64,000 bases of DNA from Gammaproteobacteria bacterium (lineage in GTDB: Bacteria > Pseudomonadota > Gammaproteobacteria > Burkholderiales > Nitrosomonadaceae). The notes under the pieces are model-generated. The model saw only the letters and a program-made list of their open reading frames with translations, did no database searches and was not told the DNA's origin. Each line of letters begins with the position of its first letter. The stretch's first letter is position 1. Below, piece after piece: positions 1 to 8,610 of this stretch. The translations under genes were made by a program, and so were the position numbers. Location: contig CP054179.1 of NCBI GenBank assembly GCA_015709615.1, positions 558,001 to 622,000 of the forward strand, in the 5' to 3' direction.

Positions 1-467
1 TTCAGCATCCTCTTTGCTTGTGACTTCTTGGCAGCTTGTCGAAGCTTCGATTCTTCCCCTGAATTTATCAATTGGGTGTTACGTTGATGGATTTCTTGCG
101 CAATCTCGATTTGCAATTGCTTTAGTGGTTTCATAACTTCGCTACGATTTGGCGATTTCATAACACCGGAACCGCCGATTACCGCGCCCCAAAGATTTGG
201 AACAATTACCCAGTTATCACGCCTCTTCGGTCTTATCCCAATTTTGCAGCCGATTATAGAACTAAACATTAAGTAGGTATTCACAGCCGCAAAATCGGGC
301 GGGCATTGCATCCGCTCTGAAATATCTTCAACGTAACCGCGAATGCTTGCCGGTAAGAAACAGTAATCGAACGATTTCACTTCCGGCAATTCGGGTAACG
401 GTTCGGGTGTTAGTGCATTAGGCTCAATGGGGGCAATCGCGGCTTCGGCTTTTTCTCGCAAACTCAT
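1..467 (-). CDS. DUF3987-type helicase/primase-like protein, 3' end outside window
   Basis: The reading frame is open from an ATG at 467 leftward to the window edge, giving about 155 residues. The N-terminal part (FLPASIRGYVEDISERM, then PPDFAAVNTYLM, IGIRPKRRDNW, and NLWGAVIGGSGVMKSP) matches my memory of the DUF3987 family, which is found in phage and island replication modules, often beside a primase zinc-finger protein. The Walker A region of such proteins follows the WGA-IGGSG segment. Its ATG overlaps the TGA of the upstream primase gene (ATGA), so the two are translationally coupled. A role in replication of the integrated element is inferred from this pairing. The C-terminal half cannot be seen. 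Confidence 0.72.
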   Translation of the reverse strand, partial: MSLREKAEAAIAPIEPNALTPEPLPELPEVKSFDYCFLPASIRGYVEDISERMQCPPDFAAVNTYLMFSSIIGCKIGIRPKRRDNWVIVPNLWGAVIGGSGVMKSPNRSEVMKPLKQLQIEIAQEIHQRNTQLINSGEESKLRQAAKKSQAKRML

Positions 468-928
468 TTTGCGCCCTCCAAATACGTCAAACCATCGTTG
501 AGCCGCAAAATAATTTCAGCGATAAAATCCCTGTCATCACTCGATAGCGCATTCAGCTTTTTCAGATCGTTCGCAACCACCAGTAGCCGGATCAAATCGC
601 CACGCAAGGCATGAAGCAGTTGCCATGCTGAAAAACCGCCGCGGCTTCGTTTTTCGTATTTTGGATTGTCGCTCGGTGGGAATAGGCTGGCCGGATCGAT
701 ACCCAGTGCATTACAAATATCAACGCCACCGGCTCCGCAACCATGACAGTGAAGCAAAATCACTCCGTCAGGTTTTTGCGTTACGGCAAGACTCGGTGTC
801 CGATCCTGGTGAACAGCGCAGCAAGCAATGTAACGCCCTTCACCAATTCGTCTAACTTTCGATAATCTGCCGATAAGTTCATGCAAATTGCGATTATCAT
901 GCTGCGATTTTGAGGTATAATAATTCAT
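464..928 (-). CDS. CHC2 zinc-finger primase-like protein of the island
   Basis: This small protein of about 154 residues carries a CHC2-type zinc finger: Cys-Cys-x-x-His near residue 37, then HCHGCGAGG near residue 62. Primases use this finger to bind single-stranded DNA. The toprim and helicase parts of a full DnaG or P4 alpha protein are absent, so it is probably one piece of a split primase whose partner is the overlapping DUF3987 gene. I chose the ATG at 928, which has GGAG nine bases upstream, over the in-frame TTG at 943. Both the family and the pairing are typical of integrative elements. Confidence 0.75.
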   Translation of the reverse strand: MNYYTSKSQHDNRNLHELIGRLSKVRRIGEGRYIACCAVHQDRTPSLAVTQKPDGVILLHCHGCGAGGVDICNALGIDPASLFPPSDNPKYEKRSRGGFSAWQLLHALRGDLIRLLVVANDLKKLNALSSDDRDFIAEIILRLNDGLTYLEGAK

Positions 929-956
929 CTCGCAAAACTCCAAAAGTAGTCATGGG

Positions 957-991
957 AAAGCCGTCCGGGAATACTCTCCCGGCGGCTTTTT
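957..991 (+). terminator. Intrinsic terminator-like hairpin, T-run on the + strand
   Basis: A GC-rich stem (AAAGCCG-CCGGGA pairing with TCCCGG-CGGCTTT, one bulged base) is followed by TTTTTTG on the + strand. All genes around it read on the minus strand, where the hairpin has no T-run, so it may mainly block antisense transcription or act as a processing site between 999-1562 and the primase gene. Confidence 0.55.
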
Positions 992-998
992 TGTTACC

Positions 999-1562
999 TC
1001 AGAGCCCGTTGTCCCTTTTAAATTTTTCGACTGCTTCACGTACTTCGGCCTCGCTAATTTCGGGAAGTATCTGGGCAACGAATTGTGTTGCGAATACCGA
1101 TGCACTGAATGTGTATGTGCCTCCAGCGCCGGTGTGTGCTGCCATTGCTGCAATCAGATTTTTTCGCAGCGTTGTATCAGTCTTGATTTTCGCAATTGCT
1201 TGGTTTCGCTGTTCCGCACAGAATTCGCGCCGCGCTGCTGCCGTTGCCTGTTCCGCTTGTAGAATCTGCTGATCAATTTCCCTGACTGCGTCCTGCGCAA
1301 GCGTTTTCAACCTTTCAGCTTCAGCAAGTTTTGCGCGTTCTGATTCAATCTCTGCGCGTGAAGCTTGCACCTGCTGCATAGTTGCCTCATCGCAAATGTA
1401 GCGCCGCTCCAAAAGGGTGTGAGCATGTTCAAGGTTGGCAAGCTTCGCGCGGGTTTCCGCGGTTATGTTGTCACATGAACGTTTTTTTTCTTGAAACTTT
1501 GCGCATTTGGCCTGCAATTCGGCTTCGGCGGATAGGGCGGCTGTCACTGCTTGGTTGCTCAT
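999..1562 (-). CDS. Coiled-coil protein of unknown function
   Basis: This 187-residue protein is not recognised. Residues of about 10-140 are almost wholly charged and Ala/Glu/Gln-rich with heptad-like spacing (AEAELQAKCAKFQEKK, AEIESERAKLAEAERLK), which predicts a long coiled coil. A short globular tail follows (FATQFVAQILPEISEAEVREAVEKFKRDNG). No signal peptide or membrane segment is seen. Its ATG overlaps the TGA of the upstream AlpA-like gene (ATGA), and GGAGGTGCGCA precedes it, so the start is well supported and the genes form an operon. A structural or nucleoprotein role in the element is possible but not shown. Confidence 0.6.
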   Translation of the reverse strand: MSNQAVTAALSAEAELQAKCAKFQEKKRSCDNITAETRAKLANLEHAHTLLERRYICDEATMQQVQASRAEIESERAKLAEAERLKTLAQDAVREIDQQILQAEQATAAARREFCAEQRNQAIAKIKTDTTLRKNLIAAMAAHTGAGGTYTFSASVFATQFVAQILPEISEAEVREAVEKFKRDNGL

Positions 1563-1774
1563 TGCGCACCTCCGTTTAGCAATTTCGCAATGTCAGCAAC
1601 CGGCCAAAGTAAACGATTGCCAATTTTTATTGGTTTAATTCCGTGACACTCACCGGTCAGGCAGTATGATTTTCGGGCGGTCTGTGGCATTTTGCCAATT
1701 GCGCGCGTAAATTCGTCCGTTTTGATGTGATCGCGGCCTTTTGAAATTTCTGCAAGTTGTGCTGGTATATTCAT
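1559..1774 (-). CDS. Small AlpA/Xis-like DNA-binding protein
   Basis: This 71-residue protein has the shape of a short winged-helix or AlpA-type regulator: a helix-turn-helix-like region (TDEFTRAIGKMPQTARKSY) followed by a basic wing with GIKPIKIGNRLLWPVADIAKLL. The motif of a target residue run, then NRLLWPVADI, is shared with the neighbouring 1993-2208 protein (NKRLAWPVKEI), so the two are probably paralogues. GGAGAAAAA lies just upstream of the ATG. Proteins of this kind usually control excision and integrase expression. That function is inferred from family and from location in an integrase-bearing element. Confidence 0.6.
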   Translation of the reverse strand: MNIPAQLAEISKGRDHIKTDEFTRAIGKMPQTARKSYCLTGECHGIKPIKIGNRLLWPVADIAKLLNGGAQ

Positions 1775-1806
1775 TTTTTCTCCAGGTGGTTGATAAAGAA
1801 ATTTGG

Positions 1807-1928
1807 TTGATTCGTGCTGCTTTGGCGGCAGAATAATGGAATGGCCTGTAACATATAAGGCAAAAATGTAACTTTATTGATTCGGGGTTATTCGGCGGCA
1901 GATTAGTTGAATGGCTTGTAGCATTTAA
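1807..1928. repeat. Imperfect direct repeat, 52 bp, period 70 bp
   Basis: Two copies (1807-1858 and 1877-1928) start TTGATTCG, pass through CGGCGGCAGA-type sequence and end in AATGG-CTGTA-CAT-type sequence. They lie exactly 70 bp apart in the gap between the two AlpA/Xis-like genes. They could be operator or excisionase-binding sites, or iterons of a replication origin. No function is demonstrated. Confidence 0.6.
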
Positions 1929-1992
1929 CCCAGTAATGAGAATTTTTTATTGCGATTGATTTTTGGCAGGAAGTCATGGCCGGGCTCCCTTT

Positions 1993-2208
1993 TTATTGGC
2001 ACTCGATACCCAAAACTTTCTTGATTTCCTTAACTGGCCATGCCAAACGCTTATTGATGCGGATCGGACGAATCAAACCACTTTCTTTCATTGCCCAAAT
2101 TCTTAGTGTTTGCGGTCTGCGGTTAAGGTAAAAAGCGGCCTGTTCGGTTGGTACTGTGGCCAGTGTGATTTTTTCGATTGATTGAAACTTGTCTGATGCT
2201 GTCTGCAT
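1993..2208 (-). CDS. AlpA/MerR-type small DNA-binding protein (excisionase-like)
   Basis: This 71-residue protein has a typical excisionase/MerR-like helix-turn-helix: VPTEQAAFYLNRRPQTLRIWAM, then a wing GLIRPIRINKRLAWPVKEIKKVLG. The motif in which a protein recognises its site by 'column' residues (QTLRIWA) is common in phage-related regulators. GAGGTGAAAA lies upstream of the ATG. It sits beside a 70-bp direct repeat and a second related gene (1559-1774), and upstream of the replication genes, so a role in controlling the element is likely. This is inferred. Confidence 0.65.
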   Translation of the reverse strand: MQTASDKFQSIEKITLATVPTEQAAFYLNRRPQTLRIWAMKESGLIRPIRINKRLAWPVKEIKKVLGIECQ

Positions 2209-2301
2209 TTTTCACCTCGTGTTTATGTTGAGGTGTAAATGATTGCTGAATAACTTGTGTATGTATGTAACGAAACTTGCAGGGTGCTGGTTTTGTTATA
2301 T

Positions 2302-3189
2302 TTATTTCATTAACTCTTTGTAACCTCCTTCAATAAGTTTAATTGCATTTTTATAAGCATCCCTTGCTCGTTTTTCTGCATTCTTTTGGTCTAATGCTAA
2401 ATCTGGGTCTGGGTTCTCAATTTCATTTCGATATAGTTCTTCTCCAATTTGATCAAACTTGTCTCCCGCTTTTCTGCCATCGTATGCCCTTAAATACATT
2501 GGCAGATTTCTTATTTGAATACCGATTGCTCCCCGTTTTTTCTCCCATTCGTGATATGGGTAATCTGGCTGCAAATAATCCAATATAGATACTCTTTCTT
2601 GCAAAAGAATTTTCGCGTTATCCAATTGTTTGTCTAATGAATAACGTAGATCGAATCTTAATGTCATTTCGAACCAATCTTCGGGCTCTGGTTCTATTGG
2701 TTTAGACTCAATTTCTACCTCTTCCCAGCCAGTTCTAGTTGGTATATAGCCTTTGTTATTTGATGGGTTGCTAAAATCCTGCTGAATTTCTCTTGGCAAA
2801 TCTATGAGGTGCGGTATGCAATTGTAACCATCATCGTTTGCCGGGTCGGCTAAGTATAGGATTTCCCATTTTTCATCGATTAATTGATCCTCTACTGAGT
2901 AATCGAATGGAGTTTCATCACCTGTTCTGTTGAAATATTCTCCTACTGTTTCACCAGCAAGTGCTTGGTATTTACAATATCGAAATTTTGTATCATCAGA
3001 CGCATCTGCCAGCTGGTGGCGGGTGTATTTCCTGCCGAAATCTGGGGATTGAGCGCAGTATCCATAATCATTCTGATATTCTGGATTTCTTCTAAGAAAT
3101 TCCCACGCCCATTGGCTCAGTGACAAATCATCTGCTGTCAATGGATAGGCAGAAGCATCGCGCCAATCTGGTGGATTAAATACGCTCAT
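2302..3189 (-). CDS. Island protein with N-terminal regulator-like domain
   Basis: This is a 295-residue soluble, acidic protein. Its start (PPDWRDASAYPL, then WAWEFLRRNPEYQNDYGY) resembles the 'proteobacterial transcriptional regulator-like' domain found at the N terminus of many conjugative and integrative element proteins. The centre and C terminus (EDWFEMTLRFDLRYSLDKQLDNAKILLQE, ARDAYKNAIKLIEGG) are not recognised. AAAGGTGCGTA precedes the ATG. Its AT-rich codon use differs from the chromosomal genes to the right, which fits acquired DNA. The domain assignment is from memory and is moderately sure; the function is unknown. Confidence 0.55.
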   Translation of the reverse strand: MSVFNPPDWRDASAYPLTADDLSLSQWAWEFLRRNPEYQNDYGYCAQSPDFGRKYTRHQLADASDDTKFRYCKYQALAGETVGEYFNRTGDETPFDYSVEDQLIDEKWEILYLADPANDDGYNCIPHLIDLPREIQQDFSNPSNNKGYIPTRTGWEEVEIESKPIEPEPEDWFEMTLRFDLRYSLDKQLDNAKILLQERVSILDYLQPDYPYHEWEKKRGAIGIQIRNLPMYLRAYDGRKAGDKFDQIGEELYRNEIENPDPDLALDQKNAEKRARDAYKNAIKLIEGGYKELMK

Positions 3190-3274
3190 TACGCACCTTT
3201 AACGTATGCCTTATTTGAAACCACCCCAGGCGGTGAAGGTCTCCGCTTTCGCCCGAGGTGGCTGTCGTTATTTT

Positions 3275-3526
3275 CTAATCTCGTTTCATTGTTGCCTTGT
3301 CTAATCTCTGCGACGTTTTTGAACAATATTCAACGCCATGACTGGATATTGCTGAGATTGATTCTACGGCTTTAAAGATTCCATCCTGATCCAGGCCACT
3401 GTCATTCAGTTCGTTTGAAATTATATGAATTGCATTAAACAGCGATTCCATGCGGTACAGATCAAACATGGTGTAACTTATCGCTTCGCTTAGGTTATTG
3501 GGTGTGGTATTTTTGCTGTTAGCCAT
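3275..3526 (-). CDS. Small island protein, unknown
   Basis: This 83-residue protein is not recognised. It is Ser/Asn-rich at the start, then probably all-helical (LSEAISYTMFDLYRMESLFNAIHIISNEL). It resembles the many small hypothetical proteins found beside integrases. AAGGAG eight bases upstream of the ATG supports it as a real gene. No membrane segment or motif is visible. Confidence 0.5.
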   Translation of the reverse strand: MANSKNTTPNNLSEAISYTMFDLYRMESLFNAIHIISNELNDSGLDQDGIFKAVESISAISSHGVEYCSKTSQRLDKATMKRD

Positions 3527-3631
3527 GGCTCAAACTCCTTATTAGTTTGTGTTGTGGTTAGGGGTTTCAGGTGCTTCTACACTTGATAACCCCGCTTTTT
3601 GCCCGAATCCGTCAGGCGGCGGTGTTGCTCT

Positions 3632-3895
3632 TTAATGCTGCTTTATCCAGTCCCGTAGCGCATCATTAATGCGTGTTTGCCAGCCATTACCGGTTGCCTT
3701 GAATTGCTTCAATATGTCCGTATCTAGTCGAAGCGTTACCTGCTCCTTTTTCCCGCTTCCTTGCGGCCTTCCGCGCGCTTTCCTGAATTGCTGCAACTCT
3801 TCATCCGTTAAAGGTAAGTTATCAGGATCGGTAAGCGCGGCGGCTGTAATTTGCGCATCTTCCGCATCGGTTGGTTTAATTAATTTCTTGTTCAT
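3632..3895 (-). CDS. brnA: BrnA-type antitoxin
   Basis: This 87-residue antitoxin has the family layout: an N-terminal part with DPDNLPLTDEELQQFRKARGRPQGSGKKEQVTL, then a ribbon-helix-helix C-terminal domain (VTLRLDTDILKQFKATGNGWQTRINDALRDWI). Antitoxins of this type bind the BrnT ribonuclease and repress their own operon. The gene starts inside the end of the toxin gene (20-bp overlap, toxin first), which is the usual brnT-brnA order. The ATG at 3895 is preferred to the upstream TTG. It probably helps keep the integrated element in the population. Confidence 0.85.
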   Translation of the reverse strand: MNKKLIKPTDAEDAQITAAALTDPDNLPLTDEELQQFRKARGRPQGSGKKEQVTLRLDTDILKQFKATGNGWQTRINDALRDWIKQH

Positions 3896-4148
3896 AAAAA
3901 TCAAATTCTCTCTGGTTAGCCTTGCGTAAGCTGATTATTCGCCGGTCATCTCCACGGTCAACATAAACCACGCAATAAAGCCTTTCATTAATAGGTGCCA
4001 AGGCAATCATGCGGAGTTCCCCATAATCCCGCCGTGTGTCTTGCCATATCAACGCAGCTTCCCAATCAATAAGCACTGCATCGGTCAGTGATACACCATG
4101 CTTTTTCTTGTTTATTGCATTCTTGACAGTATCGCAAATCACTTTCAT
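3876..4148 (-). CDS. brnT: BrnT-type ribonuclease toxin
   Basis: This 90-residue protein has the BrnT pattern: a start with DTVKNAINKKKHGVSLTDAVLI (N-x-x-KHGVSF-like), then RRDYGELRMIALAPINERLYCVVYVDR and a C-terminal RRIISLRKANQREFDFYE. BrnT toxins are RelE-like endoribonucleases that stop translation and are neutralised by BrnA. The charged R-R-I-I-S-x-R segment is the family hallmark. It overlaps the downstream antitoxin gene and lies beside the integrase, so it is an element-borne addiction or defence module. The assignment is from remembered motifs. Confidence 0.87.
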   Translation of the reverse strand: MKVICDTVKNAINKKKHGVSLTDAVLIDWEAALIWQDTRRDYGELRMIALAPINERLYCVVYVDRGDDRRIISLRKANQREFDFYEQEIN

Positions 4149-4201
4149 ATATTAATGTAGTTACGTTTATTCTGGGAGTCAAGAATTATTTGCAGTTACG
4201 C

Positions 4202-5503
4202 TTATTTCTTTACAACGTGCAACCCTGCATGTGCAGGTATAAATTCAATCCCGGCTTGTTCCAATATCCAGGCTTCTATTTTGACGTGCCACATGCGCAG
4301 CAAATCAAGCGGGCGGCGGATATAGTTTTGCTCTCGCACACCTTGGGGCGCATGGCCTTGAATCTGCGCAGCGATACCGGCAGGCATTTCTATCCATTCG
4401 CAAAGACTGGCAAATGATCGCCTTAAGCCGTGCAAAGTCAGGTCTAAACCAGCAATAGCACAGGCTTTACGGTGGGCTATAGAAGGATCGGTTAAGCGGC
4501 CATTGGCGGCGGATACGCTGCTGAATACCCATTGATTGCGGCGCGGTAGCATTGACAGCAAATGCGATACATAGGGCGTTAGCGGAATGATTCTAAAATC
4601 TTCAACCTTATCCTTTATGGTCATGCTGTTCCATTGAAAGTCTATATCTTCCCAGCGCAGCGAAGCTATTTCCTCACGCCTTGCGCCGGTCAGTAACAGC
4701 GTTTGCAAGTATGCGCTGATAACCGGATTCTGAATTTTCTTGATCGCGTTAAGCCATGCGGGCAATTGTTCCCGCTGTAATACGTCATGCTTTACTTTGG
4801 CCTTCCCCAGTCTTTCTTTAGCATCATTGTTTTGCGCGGGATTACTTGTCACAATAGTTTTATATGTTGAATGCCTGCTGCACCAATTCAGAAACGCTCT
4901 TAATAATCGTAAGGCAAGCCGGGCGCGTGTCGGTCTAATCACAGCTTCGGCCTGTGCCCACTCGGTTACTAATTCCGGCGTTAAATCTACCAGTCGAATT
5001 TTTGCAAGCGATGCCAGCGAACCCGGTTCCGTCAGTTTCTTACTTCGTTTGCGCGGATCGCCACCGGCCTGCATAACTTTTTCATGGTCACGGATATGCA
5101 GCTCTGACCATAGCGGCTTACGGGCGGCCACATATTCTTCCCATGCTTGGGCTACTGTTACAGTTTCACGCGCTTCCTGCGCTTTCTTGGCTGCTGCGGC
5201 GGCTTGATCTGCTGCTTTTTTGTCGGCTGCTTCTTGACGTGGGTCTATGCCTTGATCGGTCTTAACTTTAAGCCGGTTTGCCTCCTCTTGCGCTTCTGAA
5301 ATACTCCATGCGCGCTGATCGCCAATAGTAAGGCGTAGGGTTTTGCCGTGTAACTCGGTTTGGAATATGTAAGATTTTGCGCCGCTGGCAGTGACTCGCA
5401 ACCCTAAGCCGGGTGTTTTCCCATCCCAAAATATACTTTGCTTTGCACCTGGTTTGCACTTGAATGATGCAACACGTTCAGAAGTGAAGTTATCCCATTT
5501 CAT
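4202..5503 (-). CDS. Tyrosine integrase of the island
   Basis: This 433-residue tyrosine recombinase starts with a DUF4102-like arm-binding domain (WDGKTPGLGLRVTASGAKSYIFQ), then an Ala/Lys-rich helix, a SAM-like core-binding domain and the catalytic domain. The catalytic Arg is in TGARREEIASLRWEDID, the His-x-x-Arg in LTLHGLRRSF, the second His in QGHAP, and the nucleophile Tyr in VREQNYIRR. It reads toward the element interior and its start lies 160 bp from the tRNA-Phe fragment, so it is the enzyme that integrated the element there. The length matches island integrases of this class. Confidence 0.93.
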   Translation of the reverse strand: MKWDNFTSERVASFKCKPGAKQSIFWDGKTPGLGLRVTASGAKSYIFQTELHGKTLRLTIGDQRAWSISEAQEEANRLKVKTDQGIDPRQEAADKKAADQAAAAAKKAQEARETVTVAQAWEEYVAARKPLWSELHIRDHEKVMQAGGDPRKRSKKLTEPGSLASLAKIRLVDLTPELVTEWAQAEAVIRPTRARLALRLLRAFLNWCSRHSTYKTIVTSNPAQNNDAKERLGKAKVKHDVLQREQLPAWLNAIKKIQNPVISAYLQTLLLTGARREEIASLRWEDIDFQWNSMTIKDKVEDFRIIPLTPYVSHLLSMLPRRNQWVFSSVSAANGRLTDPSIAHRKACAIAGLDLTLHGLRRSFASLCEWIEMPAGIAAQIQGHAPQGVREQNYIRRPLDLLRMWHVKIEAWILEQAGIEFIPAHAGLHVVKK

Positions 5504-5821
5504 TTTTGATTATTTCCCGTGTAAGGCTGGTGTAAGGAAATATTATCAAAATAGCGGAATATCAATCAACACAAATAAAAAGAGTATTTTTGTAACTATA
5601 TTGTTTTTATGATATTTATGTGTTTTTATAAATACCAATCAACACCAAGAAATATTATTTGTTGAGGACTGAAAATCCTTGTGTCGGTGGTTCGATTCCG
5701 CCCTTGTCCACCAATAAAATCAAGAACTTACGGTATAATTACCCAAGTGCTTTTTTCATTTTATGAGTCCGTGTAGGCACCATGTAGGCAAATGGAATCA
5801 ACTTACAACGGAGGTTTAAAA
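5504..5821. other. Gap around the attachment site
   Basis: This 318-bp AT-rich stretch holds only the tRNA-Phe fragment described separately and the integrase promoter region. A short direct repeat, TGTAGGCA, occurs twice near 5773-5790, just before the next gene. I see no other gene. Confidence 0.6.
5664..5713 (+). other. Attachment site: 3' fragment of tRNA-Phe(GAA)
   Basis: These 50 bases are the 3' part of a tRNA-Phe gene: anticodon arm GAGGA-CTGAAAA-TCCTT with anticodon GAA, variable loop GTGTC, T arm GGTGG-TTCGATT-CCGCC, acceptor strand CTTGTCC-A and an encoded CCA end. The D arm and 5' acceptor strand are missing; the bases before it are AT-rich and do not fold. This is what integration into a tRNA 3' end leaves at the far junction, so the intact gene should lie to the left of the window. 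Confidence 0.85.
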
Positions 5822-6145
5822 ATGGAAAATTTTAAAATAGAACGCGACAACGGCGCATCTATATCTTTTAGCGGTGAATTAATCGCCAAAGTATCAAGCT
5901 CTGATAATAACGCCTCGGGTTCATCGTATTCAGGACAAACGGGCCGCTGGCAGGTATTGGCGTTATATAAAACTGAAGGCGGAAAACTTATCTGCGAACG
6001 GATCGACCGCGCGCGCTGGCAAGGTGAAAGGGATTCACACTCTGCGAAGGTATGCGCCAATAATGATGAAGTAATCGATTTCTTCGGTCATGGCTGGCTT
6101 GCAAAGGATTTGTACGATGAAGCCGGGATAGATTCGGCTGAATGA
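5822..6145 (+). CDS. Small protein, unknown
   Basis: This 107-residue soluble protein is not recognised. It looks like a compact beta-rich domain: KIERDNGASISFSGELIAKVSSS, then TGRWQVLALYKTEGGKLICERIDR and a C-terminal helix (EVIDFFGHGWLAKDLYDEAGID). I chose the ATG at 5822 because GGAGG lies seven bases before it; an in-frame ATG at 5792 has no such site. It is the first gene to the right of the attachment site, so it is probably chromosomal rather than island-borne. Similar proteins are often next to toxin or plasmid genes, but no function can be claimed. Confidence 0.6.
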   Translation: MENFKIERDNGASISFSGELIAKVSSSDNNASGSSYSGQTGRWQVLALYKTEGGKLICERIDRARWQGERDSHSAKVCANNDEVIDFFGHGWLAKDLYDEAGIDSAE

Positions 6146-6178
6146 ATAGAATAATCAAAGAACGCAAAACAATAAAAA

Positions 6179-6197
6179 ACCCGGAATAAATCCGGGT
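6179..6197 (-). terminator. Intrinsic terminator, minus strand
   Basis: A perfect 7-bp stem (ACCCGGA and TCCGGGT) with a 5-base loop is followed by TTTTTTA when read on the minus strand. It would end transcription coming leftward from the truncated frame at 6232-6318 or from the IS3 element, and could also form in the transcript of the + strand gene ending at 6145. Confidence 0.65.
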
Positions 6198-6231
6198 CTG
6201 CGTTAAATGGAAACAATCCTTCTTCGATTCA

Positions 6232-6318
6232 TATCAAGTTCTTGGCTTCCAGATCGCCACAAAATTGAGTCAGCAAGAGATTTATTTCGTCACTCAGAAT
6301 ATGCTGCGTTTCAATTAC
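6232..6318 (-). pseudogene. C-terminal gene remnant cut by the IS3 element
   Basis: A minus-strand frame is open from the edge of the IS3-family element to a TGA at about 6232-6234, reading VIETQHILSDEINLLLTQF and ending EAKNLI. It has no start codon of its own before the IS end. The stem is helical and is not recognised; it does not continue into the sequence on the other side of the IS, so it seems to be the tail of a gene whose body was lost. It could be chance, since it is only 28 codons. Confidence 0.35.
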
Positions 6319-6343
6319 TGAATCGCCCCGGTATTTCCGGAGA

Positions 6344-7266
<923 letters not shown>

Positions 7267-7270
<4 letters not shown>

Positions 7271-7588
7271 TTCGACCGGCGGTCGAGCTCCGCCTGTGCG
7301 AAATATGCCGATGCCTTACGCAATATTTCGTTGGCACGCTTTAATTCCCGATTTTCCCGTTCCAATTCCTTGAGCCGCTCACGATCCGATCGTCGACAGT
7401 CCGCCTCGAATTCCCTGATCCCTCTCCGCTCTTCTTACCCATGTCCGCAACGTTTCCGCCGTGCAGCCAATCTTCGATGCTATCGATTTGAGCGCCGACC
7501 ATTGCGATTCATGCTCCTTTTGCTGCTCGAATACCAATCTTACCGCTCGTTCCCGTACTTCCGGTGAATAACTGATTTGATTCTTCAT
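7267..7588 (-). pseudogene. IS3-family transposase orfA, frameshifted
   Basis: The start (MKNQISYSPEVRERAVRLV, then helix-turn-helix [29 protein letters not shown]) is typical of IS3-type OrfA with a strong GAGGAGGAG ribosome site. The frame ends early at 7379, but the next frame continues with [20 protein letters not shown], then [17 protein letters not shown] and a TGA overlapping the orfB start. The total length (322 nt) is one base more than a multiple of three, so a single-base insertion near 7380-7400 would explain it. This differs from the normal programmed shift, which lies at the orfA/orfB junction. Confidence 0.8.
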
Positions 7589-7646
7589 CTTCTCCTCCTC
7601 TCAAATCATTTTATCTCCGAAAATCCCGGGGCGATTCACAGAAGGA

Positions 7647-8426
7647 TTAGCCGAATTTGCCAGTAATATAATCTTCTGTCGCTCTCTGCTTGGGTTTGGT
7701 AAAAATCGTAGCGGTATCGTCAAACTCGATCAGCTCTCCCAGGTACAGATAAGCGGTATAGTCGGAAACACGTGCGGCCTGTTGCATGTTATGCGTGACA
7801 ATTGCAATGGTGTAGTCCTGCTTCAGTTGGAAGATCAAATCTTCGATGCGCGCGGTGGAAATCGGATCGAGTGCGGAGGTCGGTTCGTCAAACAACACCA
7901 CTTCAGGTTTCACCGCGATCGTACGGGCAATGCACAAGCGCTGCTGCTGCCCGCCGGAAAGGCTGGTACCGCTCTGATCCAATTTATCCTTAACTTCTTC
8001 CCACAGTGCGGCTTTTTGCAATGCCCATTCCACCCGTTCGGCCAAATCGCAGCGATTTAATGATTCATAGAGTTTTACGCCAAACGCCACGTTATCGAAA
8101 ATCGACATCGGAAACGGTGTCGGCTTCTGAAATACCATCCCCATTTTGGCGCGCAAGCTATTCAAATCCTGCGATTTGTCGAGAATATTGAAACCGTCCA
8201 CCAGGATTTCCCCTTGGGCGGTTTGGCTCGGGTACAACTGATACATGCGATTCAACGTACGCAGCAGCGTCGATTTGCCGCAACCGGAAGGGCCGATGAA
8301 GGCGGTAATCTTGTTTTTCCGGATCTGCATGCTGATCGACTTCAGCGCATGAAAGGTGTCGTAATAAAAATTCAAATCGTTAATGGAGACTTTGGCAATA
8401 TCGGATGGTGAAAAATTGATTGTCAT
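7647..8426 (-). CDS. pstB: Phosphate ABC transporter ATP-binding protein PstB
   Basis: PstB is the ATPase of the high-affinity phosphate importer PstSCAB at the inner membrane. This 259-residue protein has the Walker A motif [10 protein letters not shown]-loop [12 protein letters not shown] signature LSGGQQQR, Walker B VVLFDEP and switch His in [18 protein letters not shown] and the final [10 protein letters not shown] are PstB-specific. The start at ATG 8426 gives the family's usual length; the in-frame upstream extension runs into pstA. It follows pstA by 13 bp and is the last gene of the operon. Because pstA is split, expression by readthrough may be reduced and the complex cannot form unless another pstA exists. 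Confidence 0.95.
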   Translation of the reverse strand: MTINFSPSDIAKVSINDLNFYYDTFHALKSISMQIRKNKITAFIGPSGCGKSTLLRTLNRMYQLYPSQTAQGEILVDGFNILDKSQDLNSLRAKMGMVFQKPTPFPMSIFDNVAFGVKLYESLNRCDLAERVEWALQKAALWEEVKDKLDQSGTSLSGGQQQRLCIARTIAVKPEVVLFDEPTSALDPISTARIEDLIFQLKQDYTIAIVTHNMQQAARVSDYTAYLYLGELIEFDDTATIFTKPKQRATEDYITGKFG

Positions 8427-8610
8427 TTCAGTTTTAACTTTAAAAATCGCGCTTGCGTAAGAAAATGCGCGCGGCAATGTTCAATCCGAGAACGCTCAGC
8501 GTGATCAACAGCGCGCCTGTCCAAGCCAATTCTTGCCAGTACTCGTAAGGGCTCATGGCAAATTGGAAAATAACCACCGGTAAGTTAGCCATCGGGCGGC
8601 TCATATCATC

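Noticed and set aside
5664..5713. tRNA-like fragment could be the end of a tmRNA gene
   Set aside because: The anticodon stem and loop with GAA and the variable loop GTGTC fit tRNA-Phe; tmRNA lacks an anticodon arm.
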